Below are positions 38,152-50,330 of a stretch of 64,000 bases of DNA, piece after piece. Source of the DNA: Myrica gale (taxonomy: Eukaryota > Streptophyta > Magnoliopsida > Fagales > Myricaceae). A program made the position numbers and the translations under genes. Positions within the stretch are counted from its first letter, which is position 1. Every line of letters starts with the position of its first letter. The stretch spans positions 15,549,001 through 15,613,000 of the forward strand of contig OZ005621.1 of assembly GCA_963930655.1 (NCBI GenBank). Reading direction: 5' to 3'. The notes beneath the pieces are model-generated. The model was given only the letters and a program-made list of their open reading frames with translations. It was not told where the DNA came from and ran no database searches.

Positions 38152-40678
38152 TCAGAAAACAGATGATGCAAGTTCAGAGACATCTGCTACAACCTGGTTA
38201 TATTCTGCCTTTAGTTTATCCTGTTCCTCTGGACCTAATTCTCCCTTGCTAGGCTTCGTTAGCACCAGAACACAGCATGTTGGCCTCTTAGTGGCCCCTG
38301 CATTTGCAAGGTCCTGCAAAAGACATTGACAAGAGAAACTTCAATGTACTTGCAATTAGCGAAGGCACTACACATCAAGCACACATTGGTACCGTGAGAC
38401 AAACTACATTACCAAAAAATGACTTCATGCTTTATTTGATATAATAAAGTTCCTTCCCTTTTCCGGGGGAAGAGAGTGTGTGTTCTTGATTATAGGGTTA
38501 GGCAACTCTATGTATGTCCTATAACAGACTACTCCATGCGTACATCAGCATAAGAACAATAACAACATAAGCCAATTGAAAGAACACTACAAGAAGCATA
38601 GAGTCAGCAAGGATAGTTCGGCAATCCATCCAGAATTCCTATTGCTAATCTTCAATAGCCAGAAGTCTTCAAACAATGGAGTTTAGTTAAGGACAATTCT
38701 TCAAGCTGATGCGACATGCCACTTTCCAGTTCTGGAATTGGCAGTAATCTCATGGCACATCTAAGGCCTACATATTGATTAAAATAAGGAAGCCTGTAAG
38801 ATCATCTAAATGTTGCAAACTTACCTCTTTTGAGGGCAGATATATGTAGGGAATCTCAGCCTCTTCACATAAGATTGGAACGTGTGTAATCACATCAATA
38901 GGAGATATGTTCCCAGCTATTACACATAATCTGCATTCCACAGAGGGAGGGAAAAAAATTTTACAACTTCAGAAAAAATCAATCCAGGTTGCAGTTATCA
39001 ATATCAAACGGGACAAAACCCTTATTTTTCAATTTCAGGACATCTGTATAATGAGAGCAATCTCTATCCTACAACCATCCTTAAACTTTATTACTTACTC
39101 ATTACAGTCAGTTCATTATTCATCTCTGATTGACATGAGACCTGAAAAGCTTCAGTTTATTTTTTCTTATTCGAAAACATAAAACAAGAAAAAAAGAAAA
39201 GAAAAGACTAAACAAAAATTGAGTTAAATGCTTTACAAAGAAATGCACGATGCTAAAAAAGTAGCAAAACTGAAAAGATAAAGATTAAAACTGAGGACAA
39301 GGTTTCGAGGTCTTTTACAACCAACGAAGTAATCTCTTCTCTACTCCTTTCCATTATTTATATCTTGAAGAGAAATCAATATCTGGGGTAGAAGATCATC
39401 AGCCATTTTAAGATACTACTTTTTCCAAGGAAGAATGAGAGGGGAGGAGATTAGTTGCAAGTAATCTCTTTCCCATCAACTTTATTTCTCAAATTAAAAT
39501 GTGAAGCCTTCATTGACTTGCATTTGTCAAGCCAATGGAAAGAAGAGGAATCTCATACAGAACTTACCCTTTCTGACCACGCCTTATGCTTTTAACCACC
39601 TCCTTTACCCCTCTCTTCAGGCATTTGTGCTCAGCAGCTGGAAGAACAAATAAACAACATAAGTACGGTAAACAACACACTATAGACAAAACTACGAAAC
39701 CGAATGTCAAATTATTTTTTCTTTTCATTTGTATTCCTTGTTACTAGTAATATTACACATCTCCATATTAGTCCTGAACCCATGATCTTACTCTTTATCC
39801 TATTTCTGTAGGAGGAAGTGCCACTTAGGCTAGAGCTTAGTGGCTTAAATTTCACAATTTTTTTCAGCAAAATCCCAGAATTTTCATCTATGAAATCCTA
39901 CTCTAAATGTGCTTACCCAACAAAAAAAATCCTATTCTAAATGAAATATCTCATGCACTTGGGGCAAACGCAAACCACCCACTTGACTTAGCACACTAAT
40001 ACAGCTCTCCATGTCTTATCAATTAAAAAAAAGGCTAAAAACAGAAACAACAAACCCATAACATCGAAAGACCCATTTTCTGTCTTTTAGGAAATTTTCT
40101 CAGCAGAAAAAGTGTTGCAAAAGAAAATGGAAGTCATTCACGCAGTATGATAAAAGATATAAACAGAAGATGTATATAAATCACTTCTCTCTCTCTAGGA
40201 CAAATCTTCTCGCTGAAAATTAACACAACAAACAAAACAACTCTTTTACAGGAGTTGCATATAAATCACTTCTCTCTCTCTCTAGGACAAATCTTCTCAC
40301 TGAATATTAACTCAATAAACAAAACAAAAAAAAAGGTTCAATATTGTTCACAACCAACAGTCTACAAAAATTCTTCCCGGAAAAATTTTCATGTAAATGA
40401 TTCTAGACCAAACCAAAATTAACCAGCATAAAATGAAAACAATCCATGTCTTCCTACCGTAAACCCAAACCATAAAACACACGACCACGGACGAAAAATC
40501 ACGCATGTATTTGGTTATGTCTATCTCTACTTATGTATATACCCCTGCGAACAAGCTTGAGGGTGCGCTTGCAAATCTTCTTGCCGGCAAGGGGTTTGGC
40601 AATGGGGGAGACAGCAAGAAGCTTCTTCCTCTCCTTTTCCTTCTGCTGCGCCTTCTCTGCTTCGCTATCGCTTCCCAT
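38152..40678 (-). CDS. NHP2: H/ACA ribonucleoprotein subunit 2 (NHP2), L7Ae family, complete
   Basis: Four exons on the minus strand: 40678-40543, 39637-39568, 38930-38825 and 38313-38152; GT/AG throughout, 157 aa. A lysine-rich start (MGSDSEAEKAQQKEKERKK) leads into the L7Ae RNA-binding fold: IAKPLAGKKICKR, then CLKRGVKEVVKSIRRG, CVIAGNISPIDVITHVPILC, EEAEIPYIYLPSKEDLA and GATKRPTCCVLVL. NHP2 is a core protein of H/ACA snoRNPs, which guide pseudouridylation of rRNA in the nucleolus; the ISPIDVITHVP stretch is diagnostic against other L7Ae members such as L30 or SNU13. The length matches the Arabidopsis protein (At5g08180, about 156 aa). The plus-strand frames at 40505-40808 are antisense of exon 1. 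Confidence 0.96.
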
Positions 40679-42386
40679 CTTTTTCCCTTTTTTTTCTTCT
40701 TCTCCTTCTCTCTTCGAAGCTAACTGCAGGGGAGGCTCAAAGAGGTGTTATATGCCTCGTGGGACGGCGGAGACTAGGGTTTTTCACCAACGGGGGGTTT
40801 TAAGTTGAGGGGCAGAAGTGGTGTGTATCTATGAGTTAGAAAGTTCGGGTTGTAAAAAAATTCTTCAAAATTTATGAAAAATTTGATAATAATGTAAATA
40901 TTTAGGTTTATTAAAATTATATTAGTGTTGGTAAAAATTTGGTGACTTTTTTAAATATATTTGACTGTAGATTAATTTTATTAGATTAGCTAAAAAAAGT
41001 TGTTTTGATGAAATTTTTTTAAAAATATATATTTAAGTTTAGTAAAAAATATAAAAAGAGAAATTTTGTTTTAATTTTTTTAACAAAAATATTGAGGTTG
41101 GTGTAAAAAAACTTTGTAGTTTAAGATTATTTTTTGATATTTTTGATGTGCATTATAGACTTTTTGAATTAAAAAATTATTTAAAAATGTAAATTTTTTT
41201 AGTCTCCAAACATCACTTAAAGAAAATAATTGTTTGGCACATACTAACAAAGTGATTAAAAACCTTCCTTATCAAATCTTGGGTTACTCACCCTATTAGG
41301 TGGTGTTTGTTTGTGGAAATATTGGGGTTTTAGAAATTTTGGGTATTGGGGTTTGTGAAAAAATATAGTATTTTATGGAAAAGTGAGGAGAGAGAAGATT
41401 TAATTGAATAATATAATATTATTTTATAATTTAATGAGGAGAGAAGAATTATTTTATGATTGTTTGGAAATATTGAGGGCCCCCTTAAAAATATCCCAAA
41501 ATTTAGAGATAGATCACATGTAGTTCTCAAGCTTTACCCAAAACCCAAAAAGGTCCTCCCGATAATTTACCCCGCCACGCCGTGTCATACCCAATCAAAT
41601 TGTGTAATCTGTACACTTATCTAAATAAAATATTAAAAAATAAAAAATATTGAAGTAGATGAATTAATTTTTTCTAAAAAAAATTAGACAAAGGAAAGAA
41701 AATTGAAAACAATTAGGGGATATAAAAAAATGGAATATTTTCTAGAGGGTTCTACCTTCGCTCTAGAACGCTCCAACCCTAGTAGTTCAACCTTTCCTCT
41801 TTTTCGATCTTCGGTAACAAGAGAAGCTCCGGTTCCTCTCGTCCCTCCTTCCTTCTCGGCACCTTCCTTTGTGCCTATTCTCCTCCCATTTTTCTGTTTT
41901 TTTTTTCAATTTTTGGTTGAAGATTTGGAGGCTAGATCTGGCGTTTTTTCTGATACCTTTGCTTGTTAAATTAAATCTATATGTTTTTGATGGTTCTTTG
42001 ATTTAATAAATGAGATTAGATTAGTATTAAAGAATATGTTTGTGACATCTTAGTTTTAGTCATTAAATCTATTTTTTAAGCCTTTGAATTTGTAAATTAG
42101 TAAGGTTAAGTTCTCTAATTTTTAATCGCACTTGTGCTTTGTTAATTTAGCCTTGATTAAGTATATAAAGTGAGGTTAGAGCTTAATTAAATTAAATATA
42201 TTAGCGAGATAAATTCTAATTAGTGATTAAGCTTTAATCTTGGGCTTGTTGAGAAAAAAGGGCCTTGGAAAGGCTAGAACAAGGGTTGGACGTGTGGTCC
42301 TCAAAGTGAGTTGGAAGATGGACTTAAGTGGGCTTGGAAATGTGTTTAAAAACCAGCCCATTTGCGAGGGGAAAAGAGACAATCGG
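40679..42386. other. Intergenic, NHP2 promoter side and MITE debris
   Basis: NHP2 5' UTR and promoter near 40679-40830. 40850-41210 is AT-rich with MITE-like phrases. GGTGGTGTTTG at about 41305 and the GAGAGAGAAGATTT motif near 41395 mark a worn relative of the MITE at 30185. A C/T-rich stretch near 41760-41960 has an open frame (41703-41969) that looks like no known protein. Confidence 0.4.
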
Positions 42387-43127
42387 TAGGGTGCTCATTT
42401 GCACCGGTGGTGGCGGTTTAACTACTACCGCTACTGCTACCGTAATCGGCAAGGACGGTTATTGTGCCTTAGCAGTGCAGTGACAGTGTTAAATATGTGA
42501 TTCTCTCAATTGCGGTGACGGTTTTTGCCAAATCGCCACCTACACTACCGTTAACCACCCCTAGTTGAGACTTGAGATGATCATTGATTATTTGACATAC
42601 CTTTGTTGGGCTTTTGTTGGAATGTGTTAGTTTATGTCACATTGTTTGACATTTTTATTAGACTTTAGTTTTTATGTTTGAATATTATGTTATGTTGGAC
42701 TTTCGGACAACTTATTATATTTGTTATGAGTATTAATGATTATGATATTATGTTTGAATATGTTATGATATTTGTCCATTTGATATGATTATTGATTATG
42801 ATATTATGTTGGAAATTTAAACATATTATGATATTTGAATGATTATATTTGTTGCTTATATATATGGGCATCAAATGATCTTAATGGTCCAAAAAAACCC
42901 AAGGAAAACAGTGAAAAAAATGAAAAGACCAAAAACCCATTTTTTGTTGGTCCAACGGTTACACGGTTTAGGCGGTTACCGTATAACCGTTGTTAATATT
43001 GTCACTGACAATAACGGTTATTGTGCCTTAGTGGTGCGGTGACGGTGTCAAATATGTGATTTCATCAATTGCGGTGACGGTGATGGTTTTCGCCAAACCA
43101 TCACCTATACTACCATTAACCATCCCT
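42387..43127. mobile_element. hAT non-autonomous element, duplicated right end
   Basis: Begins TAGGGTGCTCATTTGCACC and ends TTAACCATCCCT. The 8 bp ACAATCGG flank it on both sides (42379-42386 and 43128-43135). About 175 bp in, at 42563, there is a second, internal right end (GTTAACCACCCCTA). Rich in CGGTGACGGT and TACCGTTA. Close relative of 45599-46223. No transposase. Confidence 0.88.
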
Positions 43128-43810
43128 ACAATCGGCTACATGGGGATTTGGAGGAATTTTGGAAGTTTGTCATTATTGCCTTGATTAGAAACTCTTTGAT
43201 ACTTGGCATGAAATGTCCCCGAGCCACCCAAACCAGCAATACACTAAGTTTGCTTCCTTTAGTTAACTTCAGGTTAATCATTAGCTATACCAAATTTAGC
43301 CACCTAGATTAGGCTTAACCTTAGAAATTAACTTGAGTTAAGATTGTCTATATAAGGAAGAGGAACCAAATTCATTTTGGTTGTTGACAGTGCATTGAGT
43401 CATCTTTAAGCTTAAATCAAATACTAAATGTTCATCTCTAAGAACCTTTGAGTTTTTCAAAGGACAAGGAGGAAAACTCATCAAAAGGAAAGGGTAGTTA
43501 GGAGTTCTTGTATGTACCAAAGTGCTCAACGGATCTTGCGCTAGGATTGGATGTTGCGAGGTAGAGATTCCAAGACGACTGAGCAATTTTACTATGGAAG
43601 CAAATAGCTATTAAAATCACAGCACAGTCTGGAGCTTCAATCCATGCAGCTATGCTTTTGTTGTGATACAAGATCTGTTCAATTTCTCCTCCGTTTAGCT
43701 CGAAAGCCTTCCGTACAATAAAACGCTTCCCGTGGTTATCGATTGGACGATAGGTACGGAAAGGTGTGAATCTTCTCAGACCATCCCATGTGGAGGAAAC
43801 AACACTTGTT

Positions 43811-44446
43811 TGTTAGAAAATTTCCTTAAGGTGACCTAATTGACATATGTAAATAATCTTTTAAAGTTTTAAAGATTATGGTGTCAGTTAAAAAAAAGAT
43901 TATGGAATCTGTAGCAGATTCAAATTTAGAACTAATTGGATAAAGATTGCAATTTGATTTCTGATTTAAACCTTAAGGTGACCTAATTGACATATGTAAA
44001 TAATATTTTAAAGTTTTAAAGATTATGGTGTCAGTTAAAAAAAAGATTATGGAATCTGTAGCAGATTCAAATTTAGAACTAATTGGATAAAGATTGCAAT
44101 TTGATTTCTGATTTAAAATTAGAATTCAAATTGTAACCAATTAGATAAAGATTGCTATTTGATTTTGAATTTGAATTACCTTGATGTAAGGAACAAATTC
44201 AAATCTACAACAGCTTGAGGGTCTCTGACCTAGCCTATAAATAAGAGGCATGTGTATACCATCAAATGCATTCTCTGTAAGGCATAGGCATAGGTTGGAA
44301 GAGCCTCACTAAATTACAAATTCATAAAGTTACTCTGCAGAGATTCCAAGTTTGAGTGCTCAGCAAGATGGCTGGAGGTAAAGATCCTGATGTTTTATTC
44401 CGCTGCATTCACAATCGTAATGATTTATTGTGATTTTACTCTTACA
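43811..44446. mobile_element. Solo LTR, copia-like, inside the WAK relic
   Basis: A 636-bp block from TGTTAG to TTACA with the 5-bp direct repeat TTGTT on both sides (43806-43810 and 44447-44451). The WAK EGF reading resumes straight after it, which confirms the borders. It has a TATA-like CTATAAATAAG at about 44236 and an internal 147-bp tandem duplication. No internal retrotransposon genes remain. Insertion after the WAK gene died or as one of its causes cannot be told apart. Confidence 0.8.
43824..44117. repeat. 147-bp tandem duplication within the solo LTR
   Basis: 43824-43970 and 43971-44117 are almost identical, with about one base changed (AATAATCTTT against AATAATATTT), so the duplication is recent. 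Confidence 0.92.
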
Positions 44447-44669
44447 TTGTTATCATCTGGATAACGGGTATGGATATCGCTGCATGTGCAAACCCGGTTA
44501 CGATGGAATGGTACGTGATCGCGAAGCCCGGGACCATAACGGCGCACATGAAGTTTCATGCTCTTGTTTATGCATGTGTTGAAAAAGGAGGAAGGTTGGA
44601 GGTTTATCTGAACAAAATGGGGAAAGAAAACTCAAATCCACGCTCATCTGAACGAAATGGGTTCTAAAC

Positions 44670-45590
44670 GGTACAATTTTTCTTCTCGTATCATTTTTCA
44701 AAACGGTGCGTTTTTATGAGTTGTCAACTGATGTGACCCTTCTATTAGGGAAATAGGCAGATTTGAGAGTCTTCAAATTTTCATTATAATCAAAATAAGT
44801 ATAGTCGTAATAACTTATTCTAAAACTTGAAAATGAAAAAAAAATTATAAACTTTAACTTAATTGTTAAAGCCAAATTTTCATCAATTATACTAATTGAA
44901 TTGGACATTCGAGTAAAAGCCATCAATTATTATATTAATACTAAAACCTTATGTGGCTGAATGCAATCAAAAGTTTAAAATCTTCAAAATAAATAGCTAA
45001 TAAATTATTGACAAAAGGCACAAAGCAATGTTAAAATCTAGTCAAAATAACATAGGCACACACAAATAATAGAGCAATAATATTTTAATTAAACAATAAT
45101 AAAGAAATGTGAATGTGTTTTTTAAAAAGACAATAATAATTACACATAATAACATTTAGAATTCTAACTTTGAAGATGAATTTTTGTGTGCAAAGCGAAA
45201 AGTTTATTGTATTCCAAGAAGTGAGTATGTATTTTATTATTTTCTGTATATTAGATAAAATAGTGGGAGAGAAAGACAAAAGAGAGGACATTAAGAGAAA
45301 ATCTGAAAAAAAAATGGAGAGACCATTGAAAGATATGAAGCTAGAGAGAACGAAAAAAAAGAATTTTTTAAAAAGAGAGAGAAAGAAAAATAAAAAAAGA
45401 CACTCTAGAAAATAGAGAGGGAGAAAGACACTCTAGAAAATAGGGAGAGAGAGAAATTTTAGAAAAAAATGAGGGAGAGAGAAAAGTAAAAAAATAAACT
45501 CTTTAGTATTTTTTCTTTCAAAATTGGAGAGCTAACTTATAAAAAAATTGCAAGAAGTTTGGGGGCCTCGTCGGCTGGCCCCCTAGCTTC
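44670..45590. other. AT-rich DNA inside the WAK relic region
   Basis: No gene. 45250-45500 is purine-rich with repeated GAGAGAGAAAG and ACACTCTAGAAAATAG. The segment up to 45590 (CTCGTCGGCTGGCCCCCTAGC) looks like the end of another transposon but its other end was not found. Confidence 0.35.
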
Positions 45591-45598
45591 GTCCTTAC

Positions 45599-46223
45599 TA
45601 GGGGTGTTCATTTGCACCGACGGTTACTGTTTTAACCGCTAAAACCGCTACCGCTACCGTTACCGTTACCGGTAACGGTGATTATTGTGCCTTAACAGTG
45701 CGGTGACGGTGTCAAATATGTGATTCTGTCAATTACGGTGACGGTTTTCACCAAACCGTCACCTACACTACCGTTAACCACCCCTAGTTAAGAATTGAGA
45801 TGATTATTGATTATGTGACATACTTTTGTTGGAATATGTTAGTTGGTATATGTCACATTGTTGGACACTTTTATTAGACTTTAGTCTTTATTTTTTAATA
45901 TAATATTATGTTATACTTTTGGACAACTTTATATTTGTTATGATTGTTAATGATTATGATATTTGTCCATTTGATATGATTATTAGTTATGATATTATAT
46001 TGGAAATTTAAACAGCCTAAAACAGTGAAAAAAATGAAAAAGCTCAAGGAAAAGCCTTTTTTTGCACAACGGTTATACGGTTTAAGCGGTTATCGTATAA
46101 CCGTTACCGTTAATACCATCACCGACAATGGCGGTTATTGTGCCTTGGCGGTGCGGTGACAGTGTCAATTATGTGATTCCGTCAATTGCGGTGACGGTGA
46201 CGGTTTGCCGTTAACCACCCCTA
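45599..46223. mobile_element. hAT non-autonomous element, duplicated right end
   Basis: Begins TAGGGGTGTTCATTTGCACC, ends GTTAACCACCCCTA, with the perfect 8-bp target duplication GTCCTTAC (45591-45598 and 46224-46231). As in 42387-43127 there is an internal right end, here at 45786, so the first 188 bp alone look like a whole small element. The right 150 bp repeat the same CGGTTATTGTGCCTT...GTGACGGT sequence. Inserted next to a WAK EGF fragment. Confidence 0.93.
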
Positions 46224-46330
46224 GTCCTTACGGCAATGGATACGGTTGCAAGTGCGAAGAAGGTTATGATGGAAACCCATACCTTCCTGATTGGTTGCCA
46301 AGTTATGAATTGCACATATAGCAACAAGCT

Positions 46331-47250
46331 TCTCCAGAGAATAAGGATAAAAAAAATTTAATTTATATGAATTTCAAATATGCTAACTTGTATGGTTTTT
46401 TTTCTTTTTTTTCTCTAAATTATATTAAACCAAATGGAATAACGATTGTCTTAGAAAAGACAGACCACTAGTACACCACAGTACCCTAATGAAAATTCGG
46501 CCAAAAAACAGCATATAGGGAGCTACGTACTGCAGTCTCTCACTGTTTCGTTCGTCCATGAAACGTGTAATATACAGAGGCGGAACCACACGACCATGAA
46601 GGGGGACAGTCGACACCCATCACTGAAGAATCCTTCAATTTTTTTTTAATATATTAAGTCCAGCTCGCCCCCTTCAACACAGGTCCGCCCCCAACTATCC
46701 AGGCGCCTAGGCCCAGACGCTGGGCCGGCCTAATTTTTTAAAAAACAATCAGGTTTAATGAAATGGAAATCCCCCTCTCCATTTCTTCCTCCTTCTCTCC
46801 CCGACGCCCACCCTCTCTCACTCTGCTCCCCACCTAAGCCATCTCCCGAGTCCCGACGCCAGCCTGCTGTCTCCCGCCGGCGACGCCAGCCTCCCCCTCT
46901 CACTCTGCCTCTCCTCCTCCGAACCTCCACTGCTCGGTGCTCCCTGCCTCCCTCTCAGTCTCTCCCTCTCTCGCTCAACTCAGTCACTCCTCTATTGCGG
47001 TGCTACCAGTCTGCCTCTCCGTCTCGGTCTCTCTCTCCTCCTCCACGGAGACCACAACAACGCCAGCAGCCAGCCCACTCAATCACTCTACTTCGATGCT
47101 GCCTTTTCGTCCCGGTCTCTCTCACTTCTCTGATCTCTCTCTCTCTCACTGTTTCTCAGCCACCGGCCGCCAGCCACTTATCTATCTCTCTCTCTCTCTC
47201 TCACAGGTGAACATATTTAATGAAATTGTGATTTGAGAGTTAAAGATTTT
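46331..47250. other. Intergenic with a CT-rich island
   Basis: 46573 onward begins CAGAGGCGGAACCAC, like the left end of a hAT element of the kind at 50863, but no right end pairs with it. 46770-47205 is extremely CT-rich and gives long open frames of serine, proline and leucine that are composition artefacts. Confidence 0.4.
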
Positions 47251-47251
47251 G

Positions 47252-47435
47252 TGAAATTAGGGATTGGGATTCAATGAAATTTCCGAATGGAATGAGGATG
47301 TGTAAACTGCCGAATGAGATGTGGAAATTAGGGATTTGGGATTCAATGGAATTGCCGAATGGAATGAGGATGTGTAAACTGCCGAATGAGATGTGAAAAT
47401 TAGGGATTAGGGATTGGGAATTGCCGAATGAGGAT
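47252..47435. repeat. Short tandem repeat, about 80-bp unit
   Basis: Two full copies and part of a third of a unit with GAATGAGGATGTGTAAACTG and CCGAATGAGATGTG. Confidence 0.85.
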
Positions 47436-48749
47436 AATTCTTAATTCTCAGTCTGTACCTGGTTGGACTTCAAAAACACATTTTTTGCAAAATATTTACT
47501 TAATATAAAAATCGTGAAAACACTTTTCACAAAATCTTGTTGCGCTGCATTTTTATGAGTACAATAATATACATACATAATGAATATACTTCCTCATCAA
47601 GTGACTGGTGCATTCCATATTTAACAATTATTCAAATTCACTTACTATGCACAAGACTCAACCTTATCTGAAATATTTGATCTACGAAGATCATCACCAA
47701 ATGACTCAGTCAAAGCACAAGCACATAACAAACAAACCTGCATAACTCTCTCAGGTATAAGGACAACATAAGCTAATTGTGTTGAATACCGTTCTCGACA
47801 TCAGTTATCGTTTCCATAAGGTATTCATATTTTATCCGGTTCAGTGCATGTACTCTTACATTGCACTCACTCGTCTGCTTAAGGTCACCACCTCAATGAC
47901 GGAGTCCATCATTCTATCTTATAGAGGCACAACGAGTGTAGACCTATTTGTATATTATCATGTATTTCGATCTAGAACAAAGTAAGTCAACAAGTATCTA
48001 AAAAGTCATACTCTTCGCCTTCGATTCATTAATCATTGGCCTGACTTTTCTACAATGTTGCTCAACAATATGATATCTAATGTCATTATAAATATGACAT
48101 CTTACGTTATAGCATGTACCCAAAATAATATACAAGTGATTAAACAATAATAATAATAATTATCACATAATTTATGCAAGATGATTGGTTTTGAGGGCAT
48201 ATACCTAACATCACTATCCATAGTAACGGTAAAAATACCTATAAATCCCCCACTCCCACATACACTCCTCTAACTCCCTCCCAATTGTTGCCCTTTCATG
48301 ATCTTACACTATGAAATGAAATGATTCTTTTTTGCAACCTTCAACTTGTAGTATCTATAAAATGGCCAGTAAAAACAAATGTAGTTCAAATTTTGGACTG
48401 AAGTCTATCGGTCTTGAAACAAACCTTTAGCCTCATGATAAAGAATAAGGTCTTTAGATATTCCTTCGCATTCATTTATATCTTCATACACTCTTTTATC
48501 ATTGTATAACGGGAAGACAGTGGAAACCTAGTCTCCACAATCTTAACAAATACGTTGAACCCTTGCCCATCCATAATAAGAAACGGCAATTCATCTACAA
48601 TGATCATTTAGCAAGGACTGCTCGGATTTTCTTTTCACTATACTTAGCAATCCAACCTTATTTTCAGTTTCATCCTCGACCCTCTAACTTTCAAAATTTA
48701 AAAAGTATTACTTCTTGTCAGTCTTATGTTTAATATAGATATATTTAGC
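47436..48749. other. Intergenic, nothing recognised
   Basis: Moderate-complexity AT-rich DNA. The frame at 47779-47985 and its surroundings match no family I know on either strand. Confidence 0.4.
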
Positions 48750-48949
48750 CCTAGTTTGGATGTCACAAAAAAAATTTTAAGAATTTTTTCACAATAATTT
48801 TTTTATCAATTCCAATACATTTTTACAAAATTCAAAAATTTTTTCACAAACTCCAACAGCTTTTTACAAACTTAAATAATTTTTTCACTAATTTCAAGGA
48901 AATCTACACTCCCTCTAAAAGTTTTTTTTTCATCCAAACACACGCTTGG
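48750..48949. mobile_element. Short MITE
   Basis: Left CCTAGTTTGGATG and right CATCCAAACACACGC pair as an inverted repeat with small mismatches. Inside are repeated CAAATTTTTTCACAAA-type runs. Confidence 0.5.
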
Positions 48950-49481
48950 AAAACATATGTTCAAATGATTAAGCAATAAAACACATGATGAGGGTTATGA
49001 ATATTCCATTTTCGTGAAGTGGTCCATGTCAGGGATCAATTGGTTTGGGGCTTCCGAGTACTTAGCATGGGCGGCCATGATTACCAACATTTATCCTCTT
49101 AGTGTTTTGAGTTCTTTGACTATCACTCGGCTCATCTCCCACCTCAACCTCATAAATGGGAGGTACAAGACTATCAAGGTCAGACAAGAACTAGAACTAA
49201 AAGAATGTTTCCTCGTTATTGAAGATGTACCGGTACGGGGTGTTCCAACCCCTTTAGAACCAATATTATCATATACTAGTGAGTAGGCACAAAATTGTCA
49301 ATAGTAAGACTCGAAATTCTCTCAATAAAAAAAAAAATAAAAGACACGCAAACAAAATCATTTTTGAAAATTTTATATTCGTAGAAAACACATTGCAAAA
49401 AAATGATGTTCCCCCTATGCCCATATGCAGCAAACAAGTTGCATCAGTTTGCTTGGAGAATATGTATGTTGTTTCTATTTT
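48950..49481. other. Intergenic, unidentified open frame
   Basis: A 90-codon frame at 49014-49286 has a plausible amino-acid mix (WFGASEYLAWAAMITNIYPL) but no recognised family, no neighbours and no splice context. Could be a worn repeat remnant. Confidence 0.3.
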
Positions 49482-50330
49482 ATGAAAAATACACTTTGCA
49501 CCCTATTTTTCAATTTCATGACATTGAGTCCTAAACTTTTAAAATTCGTCAATTTGCACAACATAGTTGATTTAACCGTTAAATGTGACGGTCAATACCC
49601 ACGTGATTCACTGTCGCTTGCTGTGCCCATTTTTTTCCTTTGGAAAAAATACACTTTGCGCCCCCGTCTCCAATTTTGTGACATTTTCATCAATTTGCTC
49701 TCCACAAGCCAATGGACCGTTAAATGCGACGGTAAATTCTTCTGGTTCAACGTCAACAACTGAGAGGGGGAACAAAACACAGAATCTGTCTGCAATTGGA
49801 ATCACTTGAAGTTTTAAAACAATTGTCAAAGATGGAATCGCTCCAAATTCTAAATATCCAACCGATGAACTACAATCTAGGAAATAAACTAAGAAAGAAA
49901 TAGGAAACAAAATATGAAAGAAATAATAAACAAATAACCATATTTGAAATAAAAAAATATGCTTTTTAAAAGTCTTTGCAGTGGAACACCATGATTTAAA
50001 GAACTTCCTGATTTGAATTAGTGAATCATGTAGGCGACACGTGACAGATTTATTATCACATTTAACGGTGAGTTGGGGGTGTAAAGTGTTAGTACCTTTA
50101 TAATTGGTGGTGCAAAGTGTATTTTTTCTGAAGAGCAAAATTGGCATAACAAGCGAGAGTAAATCATGTGGACGGAATGTGGGCATTTATCATGAGACTT
50201 AACGGCTAATTCAACTACGAGGTGCAAATTGACGAATTTTAAAAGTTAATGGGTTAAATGTCACGAAATTGGAAGATGAGGTGCAAAGTGTCAGTGCCCC
50301 ATAATTCAAGAATGCAAAGTGTATTTTTCC
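49482..50330. mobile_element. Mutator-like element with long inverted ends
   Basis: Ends are GAAAAATACACTTTGCA and its inverse, and the match goes on for roughly 250-300 bp from each end (shared AAAATTCGTCAATTTGCAC, CCGTTAA, and an internal second AAAATACACTTTGC). The flanking 9 bp are TTCTATTTT and TTCTAATTT, one change apart, which fits Mutator-type target duplication. The middle (about 49760-50000) has no known gene. Non-autonomous. Confidence 0.75.

Larger units (their letters stand above)
43500..46330 (+). pseudogene. Wall-associated kinase (WAK) extracellular-domain relic
   Basis: Plus-strand reading from about 43517 gives NGSCARIGCCEVEIPRRL and FNPCSYAFVVIQDLFNF, the cysteine-rich cell-wall-binding part of WAK receptors, followed at 43787 by CGGNNTC and, after a solo LTR, by NGYGYRCMCKPGYDG (44465-44510), an EGF-like module. 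A second EGF piece, NGYGCKCEEGYDGNPYLPD, follows the hAT element at about 46234. In-frame stops lie in the first exon (after ANSY and after FNFSSV), and no transmembrane segment or kinase domain is seen. So this is a dead WAK-type gene; in live WAKs this part binds pectin at the cell wall. The frame downstream of 44510 loses all likeness to WAK, so a further insertion or rearrangement lies between 44.5 and 45.6 kb. Confidence 0.82.

Noticed and set aside
40505-40808. Two overlapping plus-strand open frames
   Set aside because: They lie antisense to NHP2 exon 1 and its leader; composition follows the lysine-rich minus-strand code.
40679-43500. MIR162a, which I recall lying next to NHP2 in Arabidopsis
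   Set aside because: I looked for the mature miR162 sequence and its complement in this stretch and did not find it.
46758-47236. 150- and 99-codon frames rich in serine, proline and leucine
   Set aside because: The DNA is almost pure C/T here, so stops are rare by composition; no domain or codon signal.
49592-50227. Long minus-strand frame (192 codons) in the Mutator-like element
   Set aside because: It spans parts of both inverted ends and has no transposase motif or other known domain.
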